Of a DNA stretch of 64,000 nt, positions 50,901 through 63,147 are shown in pieces. Location: contig JAWQRO010000001.1 in the NCBI GenBank assembly GCA_033557835.1, forward strand, positions 51,085 to 115,084, read 5' to 3'. Origin of the DNA: Helochares maculicollis (Eukaryota > Arthropoda > Insecta > Coleoptera > Hydrophilidae). The translations under genes were made by a program, and so were the position numbers. Positions within the stretch are counted from its first letter, which is position 1. Each line of letters opens with the position of its first letter. Below the pieces are notes generated by a model. That model was given only the letters and a program-made list of their open reading frames with translations, had not been told where the DNA came from and ran no database searches.

Positions 50901-53300
50901 CTGTGGAAAGTTGCACGAAATTTCGGTAGCCTTTAAAATGGCGAAATAGGTCCAATAAAATGCGATAAAATCGTTTAGCCAACGAATTAGCTGGAAAGCT
51001 TGGACTGAAATTAGCGGCCCACGCTTCGCGAACCGCACCCTGGTCTCTATGAAGGCACATGCTATTTTTTCTTAACTTGACAAGCATAACAATTAGATAG
51101 TTTTAATAATAACAAACTTCCAGAGTAATTCACAACAGAGGCGGGGCCGTTTCGCCGCATAGGACGGCTAGGCCCTTGCCTAAAGTCCGACCTTTAAATA
51201 ACAATACAGCGAGCTGTAGAGTGACGTTACATCCCATGCTTTTCCATATAATAGTGACACGGCCTAGTTAAATATTGTTTAAATAATTGCCTATAGCAAA
51301 ACATTGTTTTTAATAAATAAGTCATGATATTTATACAGATTGTTTTCATCTTGTATAGTTTATTATCAAATTAAGTAACGATACTAAACGCTAGTTGCCT
51401 TGTATTTGTGATCAATAAGAATATACTATAATAAAATTTCGGTGTACGTAAGCACTTCATGGTGTAACTAATGAAGATGAATGGAAATGAAGAAATATGA
51501 TCTGATATCGCCCACGACTCATGTTAGGCAAATTTGGAGCAAATGTATTTTATTGCTGCCTCTTGCCCTGCTTTTGAATAAAGTACTACTTCAACTTCAT
51601 TCCATACTCCGTTCCTCTCTCACGTCATTTAATTATAATTTGGTGGTAAGGCATAACCGACGAGTTAAGGGCACCTAACTGAACTGAATAGTTCTCTGGA
51701 GGATACAATTTAAGGACATAACAACAGAGGACGAGAAGTTCACGTACCGTAGCTTAGGAGAGATATTGGAGAATTGGCCCATCAAAATTATCTTTGCTTC
51801 TCGGAGCTACAACTCATGGCTCCAGTGGTTCGAGTTCCAACTCCGCACTTACTTTCTATTATATTTAAAATAAAAAACAAATAACCATAAAAATTGCACA
51901 TGAGAAAAACAATATGTTTAGGAGTAAATAGAGCCATGCGTAAATAGGGCACAAAACACCTTTCGCCGAGGTCCAATGATAAACACGAGTTCCCCCTAAC
52001 AATATTTAAGACATTCTTAAATCTAGCATGGTATATCTCCAAGATTAAGTAGAAAATTTGCTAAAATTTTTGTTCATTTCTGTAGAAAACACGAATAAAG
52101 TGAAAACAAGTCTCGAAATATATTATTTTACAGCCTCGCGCCCACCTCGACGTCTGCTACCTGACGGCGAAACGAGGAGGACCCGTCATGCATGTAATTT
52201 TGGAATGACAGGACCCGCGGACGGCAAATTCTTTTTTGTTTGGCGGCAAAAATTCTAGTTTCGCTTAAAAACAATGTGAAAATTTATTGCAATTGGAAGA
52301 TAAGAAAAGCAAACTTGCAAGCTATGTGTTATTATGTGGCCATGTAGGTAGATATCAAGCAGACTTTTTCAGGCCCCCTGAAAATGAGGTTAAACCAGTT
52401 TCCTTTTCGGCTTGACCATAGCATTAAACGGCTTTTTAAACACTAATCCCCCTCAATTCACAACAATTCCTACTTTTATGGCGATACGAAATTGAAAAAC
52501 ACTATTCTATGGGTAGTTTCTAATGATTTCTTGTGGGCTTAGAGCGTATGCTAACTTTATTTTTAACGAGTTTAACCCACATTTACCAAGACTGCTACAT
52601 CACTTTTGTTTGTGGCCATGCGAAAATTTCGCAGTCACTCGCGAAATTTATTCCCATCGCTTCTAAATCGAGTTTCTTTTTTATTATTTTATTTTTGATC
52701 AAAACTTGGAATATTTTGATCAAATATGCAGGAGAAGCAAATAAAAATGCGAAAAGCCATAATAAGCAGAAACCAGTCTCACTGGAAAAACAGATATGGG
52801 TCACAACAATAAAACAAAATAACTGGTTTAAAAAACATTAATATTGTTAAAGCGGAACAGCTGTTATGAGCAGGACGATTTAAGACACCGCACCGGCTAC
52901 GAAGTTCTCCAAGATTTTTTGGGGATTTTAAATTAAAGCGAGGATTGATTGGTCTATTAGGTTTTCATTACGAAATGTAATGTTGCGAACTCTGGTCAAT
53001 ATTTGCAATAGACAAATGAAATATCATTTCGAAACTTTAACGCCATGAATACATAGTTGAATGATGACGTTAAAAAGGGAGTGTTGGGGAATAAAAAATT
53101 ATTTCTTACATTTTTCGTTGAACGTCCCGATAGGTGTCCAAATTTAGGGCTCTTTAATCCTATTTATCCTGAAAACATTTCGCAGTTCTTATCTTTTTGA
53201 ACTGACGGCACGGTATAAACTACATTTTTAACCTAATATCTAAGTAAGAAATCACTTCTCCACACACTGGTCCACTAATAAACAGCTTATTTAGAGTACA
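50901..53300. other. Non-coding DNA, no genes recognised
   Basis: Open frames are short and without family similarity. Two GC-rich patches, near 51125-51190 and 52130-52250, contain short inverted repeats and may be fragments of mobile elements, but I cannot name a family. Confidence 0.4.
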
Positions 53301-53379
53301 CTCCACTTACACTTCCCATATAAAGTTATAAATCAAAGGAGAAAAGCAAACATTTTAAAAAATTCGACATTCATACTAC

Positions 53380-53470
53380 TCCACTAGCGACCATTTTGGT
53401 TGGTTTTCCAGCAATGCAATGCGCCGCTGCCAACGTAACACTGAAGAGAAGCAAAAACACCAGACGCGCA
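53380..53470. promoter_or_regulatory. Candidate promoter between the zinc-module gene and LTV1
   Basis: A GC-richer patch of about 90 bp carries GACCATTTTGG, a PHO/YY1-like GCCAT context on the minus strand. An arthropod initiator-like TTCAGTGTTACG lies on the minus strand at about 53437-53446. It is about 800 bp upstream of the LTV1 start codon and could be a distal promoter or 5' UTR exon of the minus-strand gene. This rests on motifs alone. Confidence 0.3.
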
Positions 53471-54232
53471 AATACTTTAAAAAGTTTAAAATTTGCGAAT
53501 TCTATTTTGCAAAACTATTACCTAATTCAACATGTTCTTTATTGCTTTATTGATTCATGATGAAAAACTTTTCATTATTTGTCTTTCACAAATATGTATT
53601 TACATTTTTATCATTAAAATATACATTGCTTGAATTGTTAAAGATATTGCATGAACTTTATTGTCTTTTTTAAAATATTTACTTTTAATTTGGATTGATA
53701 ATTAATACTATTTAGTAATTCCTGTATAAAAAGAAAAAACCATATACAATCCGCAATTACGTCTTAACACTGATGCTTATTAGAAGGAATTATCGAGCAT
53801 TGAAATTCTTTCCAAACATACTCGATACATAGTATATAATCACTCGAACTCATTTGCTATTTAGAATTTATTTTTTTAAATTTTACGACCACATGCAACG
53901 AACTAGCCGACATCTACATTCAAGTATTCATATCAATCGACATTACTTATGTCGTTTATCTGCCATCTAGCGGAATTGTCTTACGTTTCAATAATATTAA
54001 TTAGAATATTTACAGATATAGGGGTTTTTGCTTTACATGTTTGTTAAAAGTGCTCACTACTCTCTTGTAATTCCCACGTTGGTAACTTGAAAAACATGTG
54101 CTCTAGTTACTAGAATTTTAGGTTAAATTTGATCAGGAATGTTTTTACTGTAACTTTAAAAACGTGTAAACACGTTTAGTTTCCAGCTTAGAATTTTATA
54201 AAATCTAGCCTAACTGTTCTAGTACGAATAAA

Positions 54233-57036
54233 ATGGTATGTAAAATTTATTCTATAGTATAAGCTAGATATAAATATGTATATCAAAATTAAAATTTTAC
54301 TGAAGATCCTTACGGGTAGGAATCGTCCCTTTACATTAATACAACGTTCACTAGTTAGGAATGTTCTTAAATCATCGTAGATTTACAAGGCTCTTGAGCT
54401 GCAAATGTACGGAATGGAACTATTCACATCCGCTCTATTTTTTTTATTCAAATGAAAAGGAACGTTTTCAGTTACTTCCACATATGTAAAGGTATTGCAA
54501 TCATGAAAAATATTTAAGAGAGATTGATACACAATTACAAATGTAGATTTACCATCTGGTTGTGATTGGTAGTAAATTTTGCATTTTTTTTTTGTTGTGT
54601 GTTTATTCAGTACTTTTATTAATGCTTATATATTGCTTACTCATATTTTTGTTATATTGATTTTAGCCGAAGGGTAAATCCAAAAAGTTCATTAGCAAAA
54701 AAGATGCCATCACTTTTCGTTTGGTCCATAGAAGTCAGCAAGATCCCCTCATTGCTGACGAAACTGCTCCACAACATGTACTTCAACCGGTAAATGACAA
54801 ATCCAAAGTAAGTAATAGTTTTTATTAAAAAAGGTCCAATTTATTAAAAGTTATTGCATTTGTTTTACAGGCCGATAAAGATAAACGCATAGAAGAGCAA
54901 CAGAAATATGGCATTTACTTTGACGATGATTATGACTACCTGCAACATTTACGCGACGTTGATAAAAGGCCCGTTGAGTGGGAGGAAGTTGTCCGAATAC
55001 CCGCTTCCAAGCCCAGCACATCCAAACCAGAAGAACCAAAGCTTATGCTACCTAGTTCAGTATTTGCCTCTGAAGTGGAAGAGGAAGTCGGGATGCTGAA
55101 TAAGGCAGCTCCAGTGCGAGGTAAGATGAAGCTCTGTATCTTTATTTTCAAGTCTAATCAATTACTAAATCTTTAAATTACAAATAAGCTTTATTTTAGG
55201 TCCACAATTAAATTTAGACCCAGATGTTGTTGCCGCAATGGATGACGATTTTGACTTTGAAGATCCAAATAATCAACTGGAAGATGATTTTATAACTTTA
55301 GCGAATGCACCCTGCTCTGATATAGAAGAAGAATGTGAATCTGATATGTATTTGTCTTCAGATGGCGAATTTGCATTATCAGATGAAGATGAACAAAATG
55401 ATGGGCCAAAACCAGTACGTTTTGCGCATACTGCAAAATCAGAGGGGAGGAAATCATATATGACTAATTTTACATACACTTCTTACAACGAAAACAGGCA
55501 TGAGAATCTTAAACTTTTGGATGCTCGATTTGAAAAGGTACACATAAATTCATCTAGTCATCTTAGCATAAAATGGGAATACAATCTTGAATTGCCGATT
55601 ATTCACCCAAAAAATCTAATCAATATTGTAATGCAGATTCCAATTAACTGTCATTTTTACATTTTTTACAGTTTATGGAAAAATACTACACACCTGATCA
55701 AATAGGTGGTTTCGAAGATGAAGATCCCTCAGAAATACAAGCAACAGAACATGATAAAATACTGTTAGAAAAGGTCATGACAGATTTTGAAGAGGAGAAG
55801 AAATTACAATTATTACCTGAACAAGATCCTGAAATGAAAAAAATTATTTTAAAAAGGGCGAAAGATATTCAAACCAAACCTGAAGAATTTGAATACATAA
55901 AAGTTAAACCAAAAATTGATTATGATGTGATTTCTGTACATAGCAGAGCATCAAATATTTACAACAGGCCAAAGCTTATTGAACTACCCTCCGTAAGTAT
56001 TGTGTATTGTAATAATAATTTAGAACTTGAGGCTACGTTTTGCACGGTAACACTACAGTTTACTTATTTGTTTCAAAACACTAATTATGACAATCTAGAA
56101 ACCTGCGATTAGTAGTTGCCTTATGTATAGGCATAACTCTTTTGGGTAAAATGTGACTTCAAAGTGTGTGAGACGTGATAAAATAATTACTATTAAATGT
56201 TTTGCACCAATAACTTGCCAGGTTAGATTAAAGACCACTCACATAAAATGATAAAATTTGTCATTTTACTGCATAAATGTATCAAAGCAAGATTTGTCAC
56301 ATGAGATCCCTCAATTTAACTAATCTACTCAGTACAACATTTTATATGGCTATATTCCTGGTTTGGAAATGTCTTCCAGAAACATTATTATTTATGCTTG
56401 ACCTCTATTGTGACCAAAGTTTTAATTTAAAAGTTAACAAAAACCGAGTGCCTCTTCCAAATGTTTGATTTATTGCTCAATACAACGCAGTTCATCAAAG
56501 TTGGTTTGTTTTTAATCATCGAAGTAATTATTCTAAAGCAATTCCATGAATACTTGTGTGCATTATAAAATGTTTACTTACATTGATATCATTATGTAAT
56601 GTTTATTAAAAACAAGAATATACCTTGAAATGAATTGATACACTGTGAAATATACTAGCCACTAAGATGATAAATGATAAATTTTTTATCAATTGATTAA
56701 TTTTGTGGTTTTATTTTATTCTAGGACAAAAAGAAAAAGAAGAAGAAAACTGAATCGGTGGCTAAATCTTCAAAAGAACCGCAAAACTCGGGACATGAAT
56801 CAGATGAATCTACATCAGAGACACAATCCATAATTTCAGCTGTATCTAATTTATCAGTTAGGCCCAAAAATGAAACTCCTGAAGAAAGACGCTTGAGGAA
56901 AATGGAATTTAAAGAGTATAAACGACAGAAAAGAGAGCAGAAGAAAGCTCTACGAGGAATCTTCAAAGATTTTAAAATTAATGATAGAAAAATTCAACTT
57001 AACGTTGAAAGTAATAGAGGTGCAAGGCTTGTGTAA
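54233..57036 (+). CDS. LTV1: LTV1 ribosome biogenesis factor (40S assembly)
   Basis: LTV1 is a non-ribosomal factor that binds pre-40S particles and helps Rps3/uS3 incorporation and small-subunit export. Six coding exons: 54233-54235, 54667-54807, 54871-55120, 55200-55537, 55672-55992, 56725-57036. All junctions are GT-AG and the phases agree, giving 454 residues, close to the human and yeast proteins (about 460-475). The N terminus (MPKGKSKKFISKKDAITF, then LVHRSQQDPL and DETAPQHVL) and YGIYFDDDYDYLQHL (about 62-76) are family signatures. An acidic middle region and a Lys-rich C-terminal part (ERRLRKMEFKEYKRQKR, KKALRGIF) match the known layout. Exon 1 codes only the initiator Met, ending ATG|GTATGT. 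No break is seen; the copy appears functional. Confidence 0.95.
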
Positions 57037-57347
57037 ATAGGTTAAGTGCTAAGAATTTTTATAAAAACGGTTACTAAGTTACATGTAGTAAATATTACTT
57101 ACTTAGGTGCTTGTTTTTTGAACCATAATCATATTCATCAGTCCTTCCTACATTATTTTCCATATTTAATAATATAATTATGAACTCCTACAATTTCCAG
57201 CATGTGAAACAACTAATAATTGAATGAGTGCACTTTCAAATGTTTGACTTATTGCTCAATACAACGCAATTAATCAAAATTTGTTTGTTTTTAATCATTG
57301 AAGTAATTATTCCACAGCGATTCCATGAATAATTTTGTGCATTATAA
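56446..57347. repeat. Direct duplication flanking the last LTV1 exon
   Basis: A block of about 123 bp at 56446-56568, in the last LTV1 intron, recurs in the same orientation at 57226-57347, downstream of the stop codon. By eye identity is about 85-90% across the common part (TTATTGCTCAATACAACGCA, TTTTTAATCAT, GAAGTAATTATTC, TTCCATGAAT). The copies are about 780 bp apart and enclose the terminal exon. Confidence 0.85.
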
Positions 57348-57349
57348 TC

Positions 57350-60300
57350 ATATTTTATAATTGTTATTTGTATATAAACACCCAGTTAGTTTGTCCATTG
57401 TATTTTTACCAATTATTCTAATTTTTTGCAATTTCTATTGTGCCTAATTGCTTTTATTCCTCTCTCACAAGTATCATGTCCATAACTAGTATTGATATAA
57501 TACTTAATTTTAGCTGGTTTAAGAACTAGCGTTAGTTCTGCATTCATTTGGTTTTATCTGCTATCATAGGCGTTCATAGAAAATTTTATGAGGGTAGATG
57601 CTTGGCTTAGTGAGTGTAAGGAATCCGAGAAAATTTCTGACGGGGGTCTAAAGTCGTATATAACGAATAAAGATATATTTTAGAAATGTTTGCAAATATG
57701 AAAGTATGCTACAGTCTCAATAGCAATAAATATAATATTTAATGATACATAGAACATTTTAGATTGATTATGGTAAAGCAAATAGTACTGCCGAGTAAAG
57801 TTGATTTCTATTGATCTTGAACAACGAGTAGGAACTAATTTCACATTTTATACATGTTGGAGAATGCCAAATCTAAACCACTCCTATTTTGTAAAATTTG
57901 CGGCACTGGTTAAATGTGAAATTTAAGCTTAAGAGCTTTTTTATTTGTTTTAATGTAGGAGTTGTAATTACATTGACAATAGTAATGGAATAGATGTATT
58001 AATATTACTCATAGAAAGCTTCAGATTGTTCACGGTTCGAAAATTAATATTGTAGAATAAAGTTGTAACAGTTTTGTGAATTTCTGTTGCACTAAATATA
58101 GATTTGGTAACTAGTTTTAGGATAATTTTTATTAAGGCCATCATTTCTTAGAATAATTAGGCTCAAGCGAGTTTACACTTTGAAAATATGTAACGCTTTC
58201 TCATTATACATTTTGTTTAAAATGTACGATTCTGTCTATAAAATTTAACATACGACAAGGCGAATCAATACGTCAATACCTACTTCATACAATATTAAAA
58301 TTAAAATATGCATTTTGCAACTTGAAATGAATCTGCTTTTAATTCGCAATCATATTTTGGGATACTAATTTTAAGTGCATGCTAAATAAATATTTATTTT
58401 CACTATATAAATACACTATATACCCAAATAAATCGTTCATGCGATTGCGTTTTAAACATCATCTGCCCATAATATCACGAATTTCTGTTTATTTTACAGC
58501 AGGGTGTTTTCGCTCATGAAATAGGTTAGCATTCCTAAACTAAATATTAAATTACAAATTAAAATAGGAAGTATTTATGGAATACCAGAGCTAAAATCTC
58601 TGTTTATCTGCCAATATATCAACTGATTAATATATTAATGTTGTATAATTCAGCATGTCTGTTTTAATGTTTGCGTATTATCAATTTCAGTTAATATAAA
58701 TTTCATACATTTAACTGCCGTGTTTAAACGGTTTGTTTAAATAGCAGAAACACCACATTTAGTGTTACGGCGACCTCATAAAATATTCTTTATTGTAAGT
58801 GTACAAAGTACATTTTGCTAAAAATATCGATTATACCAACGTTCATGTGCACAGCCGGCGTATAGACATTCCATTTTTTATTTTCCTTTAAACCAGCTTC
58901 TTTAATCCGGCTCTATTTAAATAATCTCATCCCTTTTGCGCCAAGCAGAAGCGTAGCGTTTCCTTCATCGGACGTCTTTGCACGGCTTCGACGCGCTGTT
59001 TCCAAGAAGGAAATTAGTTCTTTTGGGTTTCCTATACTTATGTGTAGAACATTGAACTGCAATTTTTAGTTTTATAGCCGATTTTATCGCGAGATTCTCC
59101 AACAAAGCTGCTGCAAGAGCTTTTTTGTAAGTCTGGAAACTGGGATGTGTTGGACGTTATCTGCTGTAAGGATGGTGGTATTTGGGATGTTTAAGTGGAT
59201 TTATATACTCTTGAACATTTTTCGATAGATTCTATTGAAAAATTTAGACCTCTATAAACACTCGATCAAAACCTTTAGCCAGATAAGTTTGTGATCAGGG
59301 ACTTTACTTTTCATTACATGTCTGTTCCAAACGATCGTTGGTCTATTGCTAAATTATATTTTATAGTAAAAGTTTGTACTGCAAAGATATTCATTAAACA
59401 TTTTTTGGCGCTGTGCAAAGTATGTGTTTCATGTTATAAAAGTCCTGTTTAAATTATTCACATTGGCCATATTCCCCAAAGCATCACGGGTTACGCTTTG
59501 CCGTTCGCCAGGTCCATCAGTCCTTTCGCTCCGTGAACTCTGAAGGCCGGTACGGTTGTACCAATGCGAAACAGATGTACTTCTATTAGATACGCACTTG
59601 CTCCTTTACAATGATAATAAAAAATGCATTCATGGTATTATAGCGAACAATTCAGCTTAGGAAATTCTTATTTATTAGGGTGAAGTACGAGCGCACTCAG
59701 TAATAAATGTAATTGGCTTAGTTCCCCGTGCAATAAATTTATCTCGAGCTGAGAAAAATACAGGATAATTTTATTAAAGAATAAGTGGCGGTAGCGTGAC
59801 TGAAGTTTAATTTCTTTGCACGCGAATGGTGTGGATCTATTTTTTAAAGAGGAGATGTAAAAATACAAAAGGCAAATTGGTTCGGAAAAGTAAGCTCTAA
59901 ACATTTTTTTCAGATTGCAAAAAATAATTTTTGTTGTTGATTATCTTAATTGCGAGTTTACGCAAACGTGGAATTTTTATGTTTTATTGAGACGCATGAA
60001 AATCTGAAATTTCTTAATCGAACTTCCTAAGAGGATATAATACGAAAATAAACATTTGAACTCCAAACTTATTTATTTGAAGTGCATAATAGAAATTGAG
60101 CTGAGTGTAACCGTTTAAAAGTGTGTCGTGAGGAAACGAAGATGATATTTAAGTTAACGGATTTAATTGCTGACTGAAGTGAATTCTGAATGCTTGGCTA
60201 TTAAATAGCTGACATCTCGAGGAAAGTTAGTGAAGATACATTAAAAAATGTACACGCTTCAAATATAATTGCTTAACTTTTTCAATAGATGACATGACAA

Positions 60301-60700
60301 CCGATAACATTTTTAAGTTTTTAAGATTTAGGTTTGCGATAGCACCAGAATACTACATAATATTATGAAAAATTATCATAGGGTTTCTGTAACAACAACA
60401 ATACAAAAACATGTAAGAAGTACATTAATTATATGATAATATGGCGTATTTTTCACTAAGTGAAGCAGAAAAAGAGCAACTATCTATGAAGCTTTACGTT
60501 GGAGTAGAAATGAATTAAAGAACGAATACAACTAAAGATCGAAATGTAGATTATTTATGATTTTTTTACGTTTTTAATTTTTATTTGTAGGGATGTTTAT
60601 TACTGCTTATCTACTGCACGAGTAATTAAAGTGAGTAAGTACCGATCAAGCGCTGCTTATTTACTTCTTAATGTGTTTAACACTAGTGAAGGCAATACCG
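57350..60700. other. Intergenic DNA downstream of LTV1
   Basis: No gene recognised on either strand. The first AATAAA hexamers after LTV1 are far away (about 57665 and 57725), so the LTV1 3' end is unclear. Somewhat GC-richer patches occur near 58850-59000 and 59470-59570 without recognisable content. Confidence 0.45.
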
Positions 60701-60719
60701 CTATATCTAAAACTTTCCA

Positions 60720-61650
60720 ATGACTTTTGCGGCTCGATAAGAAAAACGCAATTTTATGATTTGAAACACACTTTATCGTTCAGTATAGTCTCCCTGAACC
60801 CCTGTTCCAACGAGATTTCGATTTTTGAATTTCATCCCTGAAGTGAAAACCTGGAAGGGCTACAAAATATGCTGTTATATCTGTTATGACCGCATCATTT
60901 GATAAAAAACGCTTTCCACGCATTATTTTTTTAGGTCTGAAAATAAATGGAAGTCGCTAGCGAATACGGTTGATGCTCTAACAATTCGCACTTTAATTCA
61001 TGGACTTTAGCCATTGTCAAAACGCTTATGTGACACGGTGCATTTTTCTGATGAAAAAGTTTCTTTCTTCTGTAAACTGGTTTTTTATTCACAAATTTTT
61101 TCCTTCAGTTGGTCTAAAATGTTACAACAATATTCAGAATGTATTGCTTTACAAGTTTGCACGTAATCCCCAAACAAAATTCCTTTAGCATCCCAAAAAA
61201 ACTGATGCTAACACGGCCGATTTCTGGACTCGAAATCGTTTTGGAGCCGAAGAACCAAATCCACACTACTCTTTAGTCGTTTGTTTTGATTCAAGATCGT
61301 GGTGATAGAAACAAGTCTCTTCCATAGTGCTGAATCGACGCTCGAAATCCACTCAATCCTTTTAAAACGCCCTAAATGCTGCTGGGAAAGTCGCAATTCG
61401 AATGTGTTTTTGTTCCATTGTTAGCGAATGCGACACCCAACGTGAAACCAAATACTTCAGTAAAACTATTGCTTACCCTGCCCAATGAAATGCCTACTGT
61501 AGGACTTGTACTAAATCTCTTTCGACGATTTTCCAGTACGATATCCTATATTTTTCTACAATTTCTGATGTTGTTGTTTTTGAACGTCTTTGATATGGCT
61601 CGTTTTCAAGGTTTGTACGACCACTTTTTATTGTATGAATTTAAGGCGAA
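60720..61650 (-). mobile_element. Decayed Tc1/mariner transposase (maT/mariner-like)
   Basis: Minus-strand reading in several frames gives transposase motifs in the expected order. These are SKTTTSEIVEKY near 61590, RWVSHSLTMEQKHIRI near 61420-61460, FSTMEETCFYHHDLESK near 61290-61340, APKRFRVQKSAVLASV near 61190-61250, HQKNAPCHISVLTMAKVHEL near 61000-61060, and SDFHLFSDLKK near 60935-60965. At the three catalytic positions the first Asp reads Glu (MEET), the second reads Lys (HQKN), and only the third remains. Several stops and frameshifts are present, including one in the VFWDAKGIL region. It is an old, inactive copy. Terminal repeats were not identified, so the ends are approximate. Confidence 0.8.
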
Positions 61651-62000
61651 GATTCCTTACACACACAACATTCGTTCATAAATTTCCTTTGCTTTGAAAA
61701 GTGCGTATAACAAAAAGTGTAGGCTAGTAGCAACGTCCTTTTTTATCAACCTGAAAACTTATTGAGCAACCTAATATAAATTGAATTTCATCCGAACAAG
61801 TGTTTAGCAAGCCAAATATAGTACAACCATGATTACAAATTTTAACAGGAAAATTGATTCTTCAGGTGAAGTCTTATATCGGATGACAACACTATATGGT
61901 TAGCCGTTTTCTGTATTTTTCATTTCAATAGATTTAAGAAAGGCATTCACTTCTGAAGTACAAACCGAAATCTACTAATAGCACTTGTTATTAAAAATAG

Positions 62001-62220
62001 TGTTGCGTCCTATTGGGTCGCTGAAGGGAGAGGGTGGCGTTCCCACCACTTTCTCATAGGTTAGGTGTAGAGATAGGTTTAGTTTTAAGATTAGTGTTAA
62101 GTATGAAATTGTGAAGAATAGTAATAAGCCGAGCCCTTTGTAACGCCCTTGTACATATCATTAGGAAGTTATTAAATACGATTAATAGTATATGGGCAGT
62201 AGCCCACTTCGTATTATTGG
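62001..62220 (+). mobile_element. LTR-like fragment (possible solo or truncated LTR)
   Basis: The segment begins TGTTGCGTCC and runs through a GT/AG-rich stretch to GTTATTAAATACG and AGCCCACTTCGTATTATTGG. That layout resembles a retroelement LTR with its poly(A) region. The next bases (GGTCGCATTGGCGC) could be a primer-binding site. No second copy and no gag or pol coding is visible, so the call is tentative. Confidence 0.3.
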
Positions 62221-62762
62221 CTTGGTCGCATTGGCGCGCATGAGGTGTATATTTCGATCCTTGTCACATTTTGGGTCCTTCAAGCTGGAAGAAACATTTT
62301 TTGATTCTTCCAGTAGGATGACGGAAATAGCAAAATGATTAGTGAATCGCAAATTAGCAGAATTGACACAGAATGGTAAAAGATTTAGCCCCATTATCGA
62401 TGCGTTGGTTAATGTAAGAAATAGACGTTACTTGAACACAAATATTGTTATTTATTTCCAGGGGTTTCTAAATTAATCTGCACAAAAATGCTGCTTGTTT
62501 ATTTACTAATAGTACTACTTTTTATTTACATTATTTACAGTTATTTATCTAACTACTTACATTTATTTATTTATGTTAGACTAACGTTCCACTGGCATAC
62601 TTGGTCAGACAGCTACACTAAGTCTCCTTTCTTCCTCGGAGCTCCTTATTCAAAAAGTTTTCTGGACCATTGCTCAGTGTAACCGTTGGTGAAGATTGCG
62701 ATACCTACGGTTCTCACTAGTGCTTCCCCGAACTGGCCACTGTAGGAGCACGTTGACCACCC

Positions 62763-62786
62763 AATAGTCAAAAATTTTTGACTATT
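62763..62786. repeat. Perfect 24-bp palindrome
   Basis: The 12-base left arm AATAGTCAAAAA is followed immediately by its exact reverse complement. It lies between the LTR-like fragment and the mariner and could be a binding site or the junction of an inverted element. Confidence 0.9.
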
Positions 62787-63147
62787 CATTTTGAAGGCTA
62801 ATATTTTTGATAATGTACTTAGTGATATGATGATAGTTTAGTCCTTTTCCTTGATGGTGTTAACTTGTGTTTGCGATGAAACTATGATGAGATAAAGATT
62901 ATCATGTTGAAGTGATTTTAGATCGATTTTATGTTGAGGAAGACTACTTCTTTAGAACAACTACATTTTCTTCAAGACGATTTGGGATTATGAATTCTTG
63001 TAACTACTTGTGGTGAGGGATTATGGTAACTCTCTGGCTAATACGATATCGATTGGTACCAGATTTGATGATAAATATGGACGAGTTGAGGCCGACTGCA
63101 TGATGAATTGAGTATTAGTGGCTATGATGGTGGTTACGACAAGTATA

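Noticed and set aside
52533..52841. Plus-strand frame of 102 codons with a hydrophobic stretch
   Set aside because: No similarity or splice context; the hydrophobic run is explained by T-rich sequence.
61376..61681. Plus-strand frame of 101 codons
   Set aside because: It is antisense to the decayed Tc1/mariner transposase and has no features of its own.
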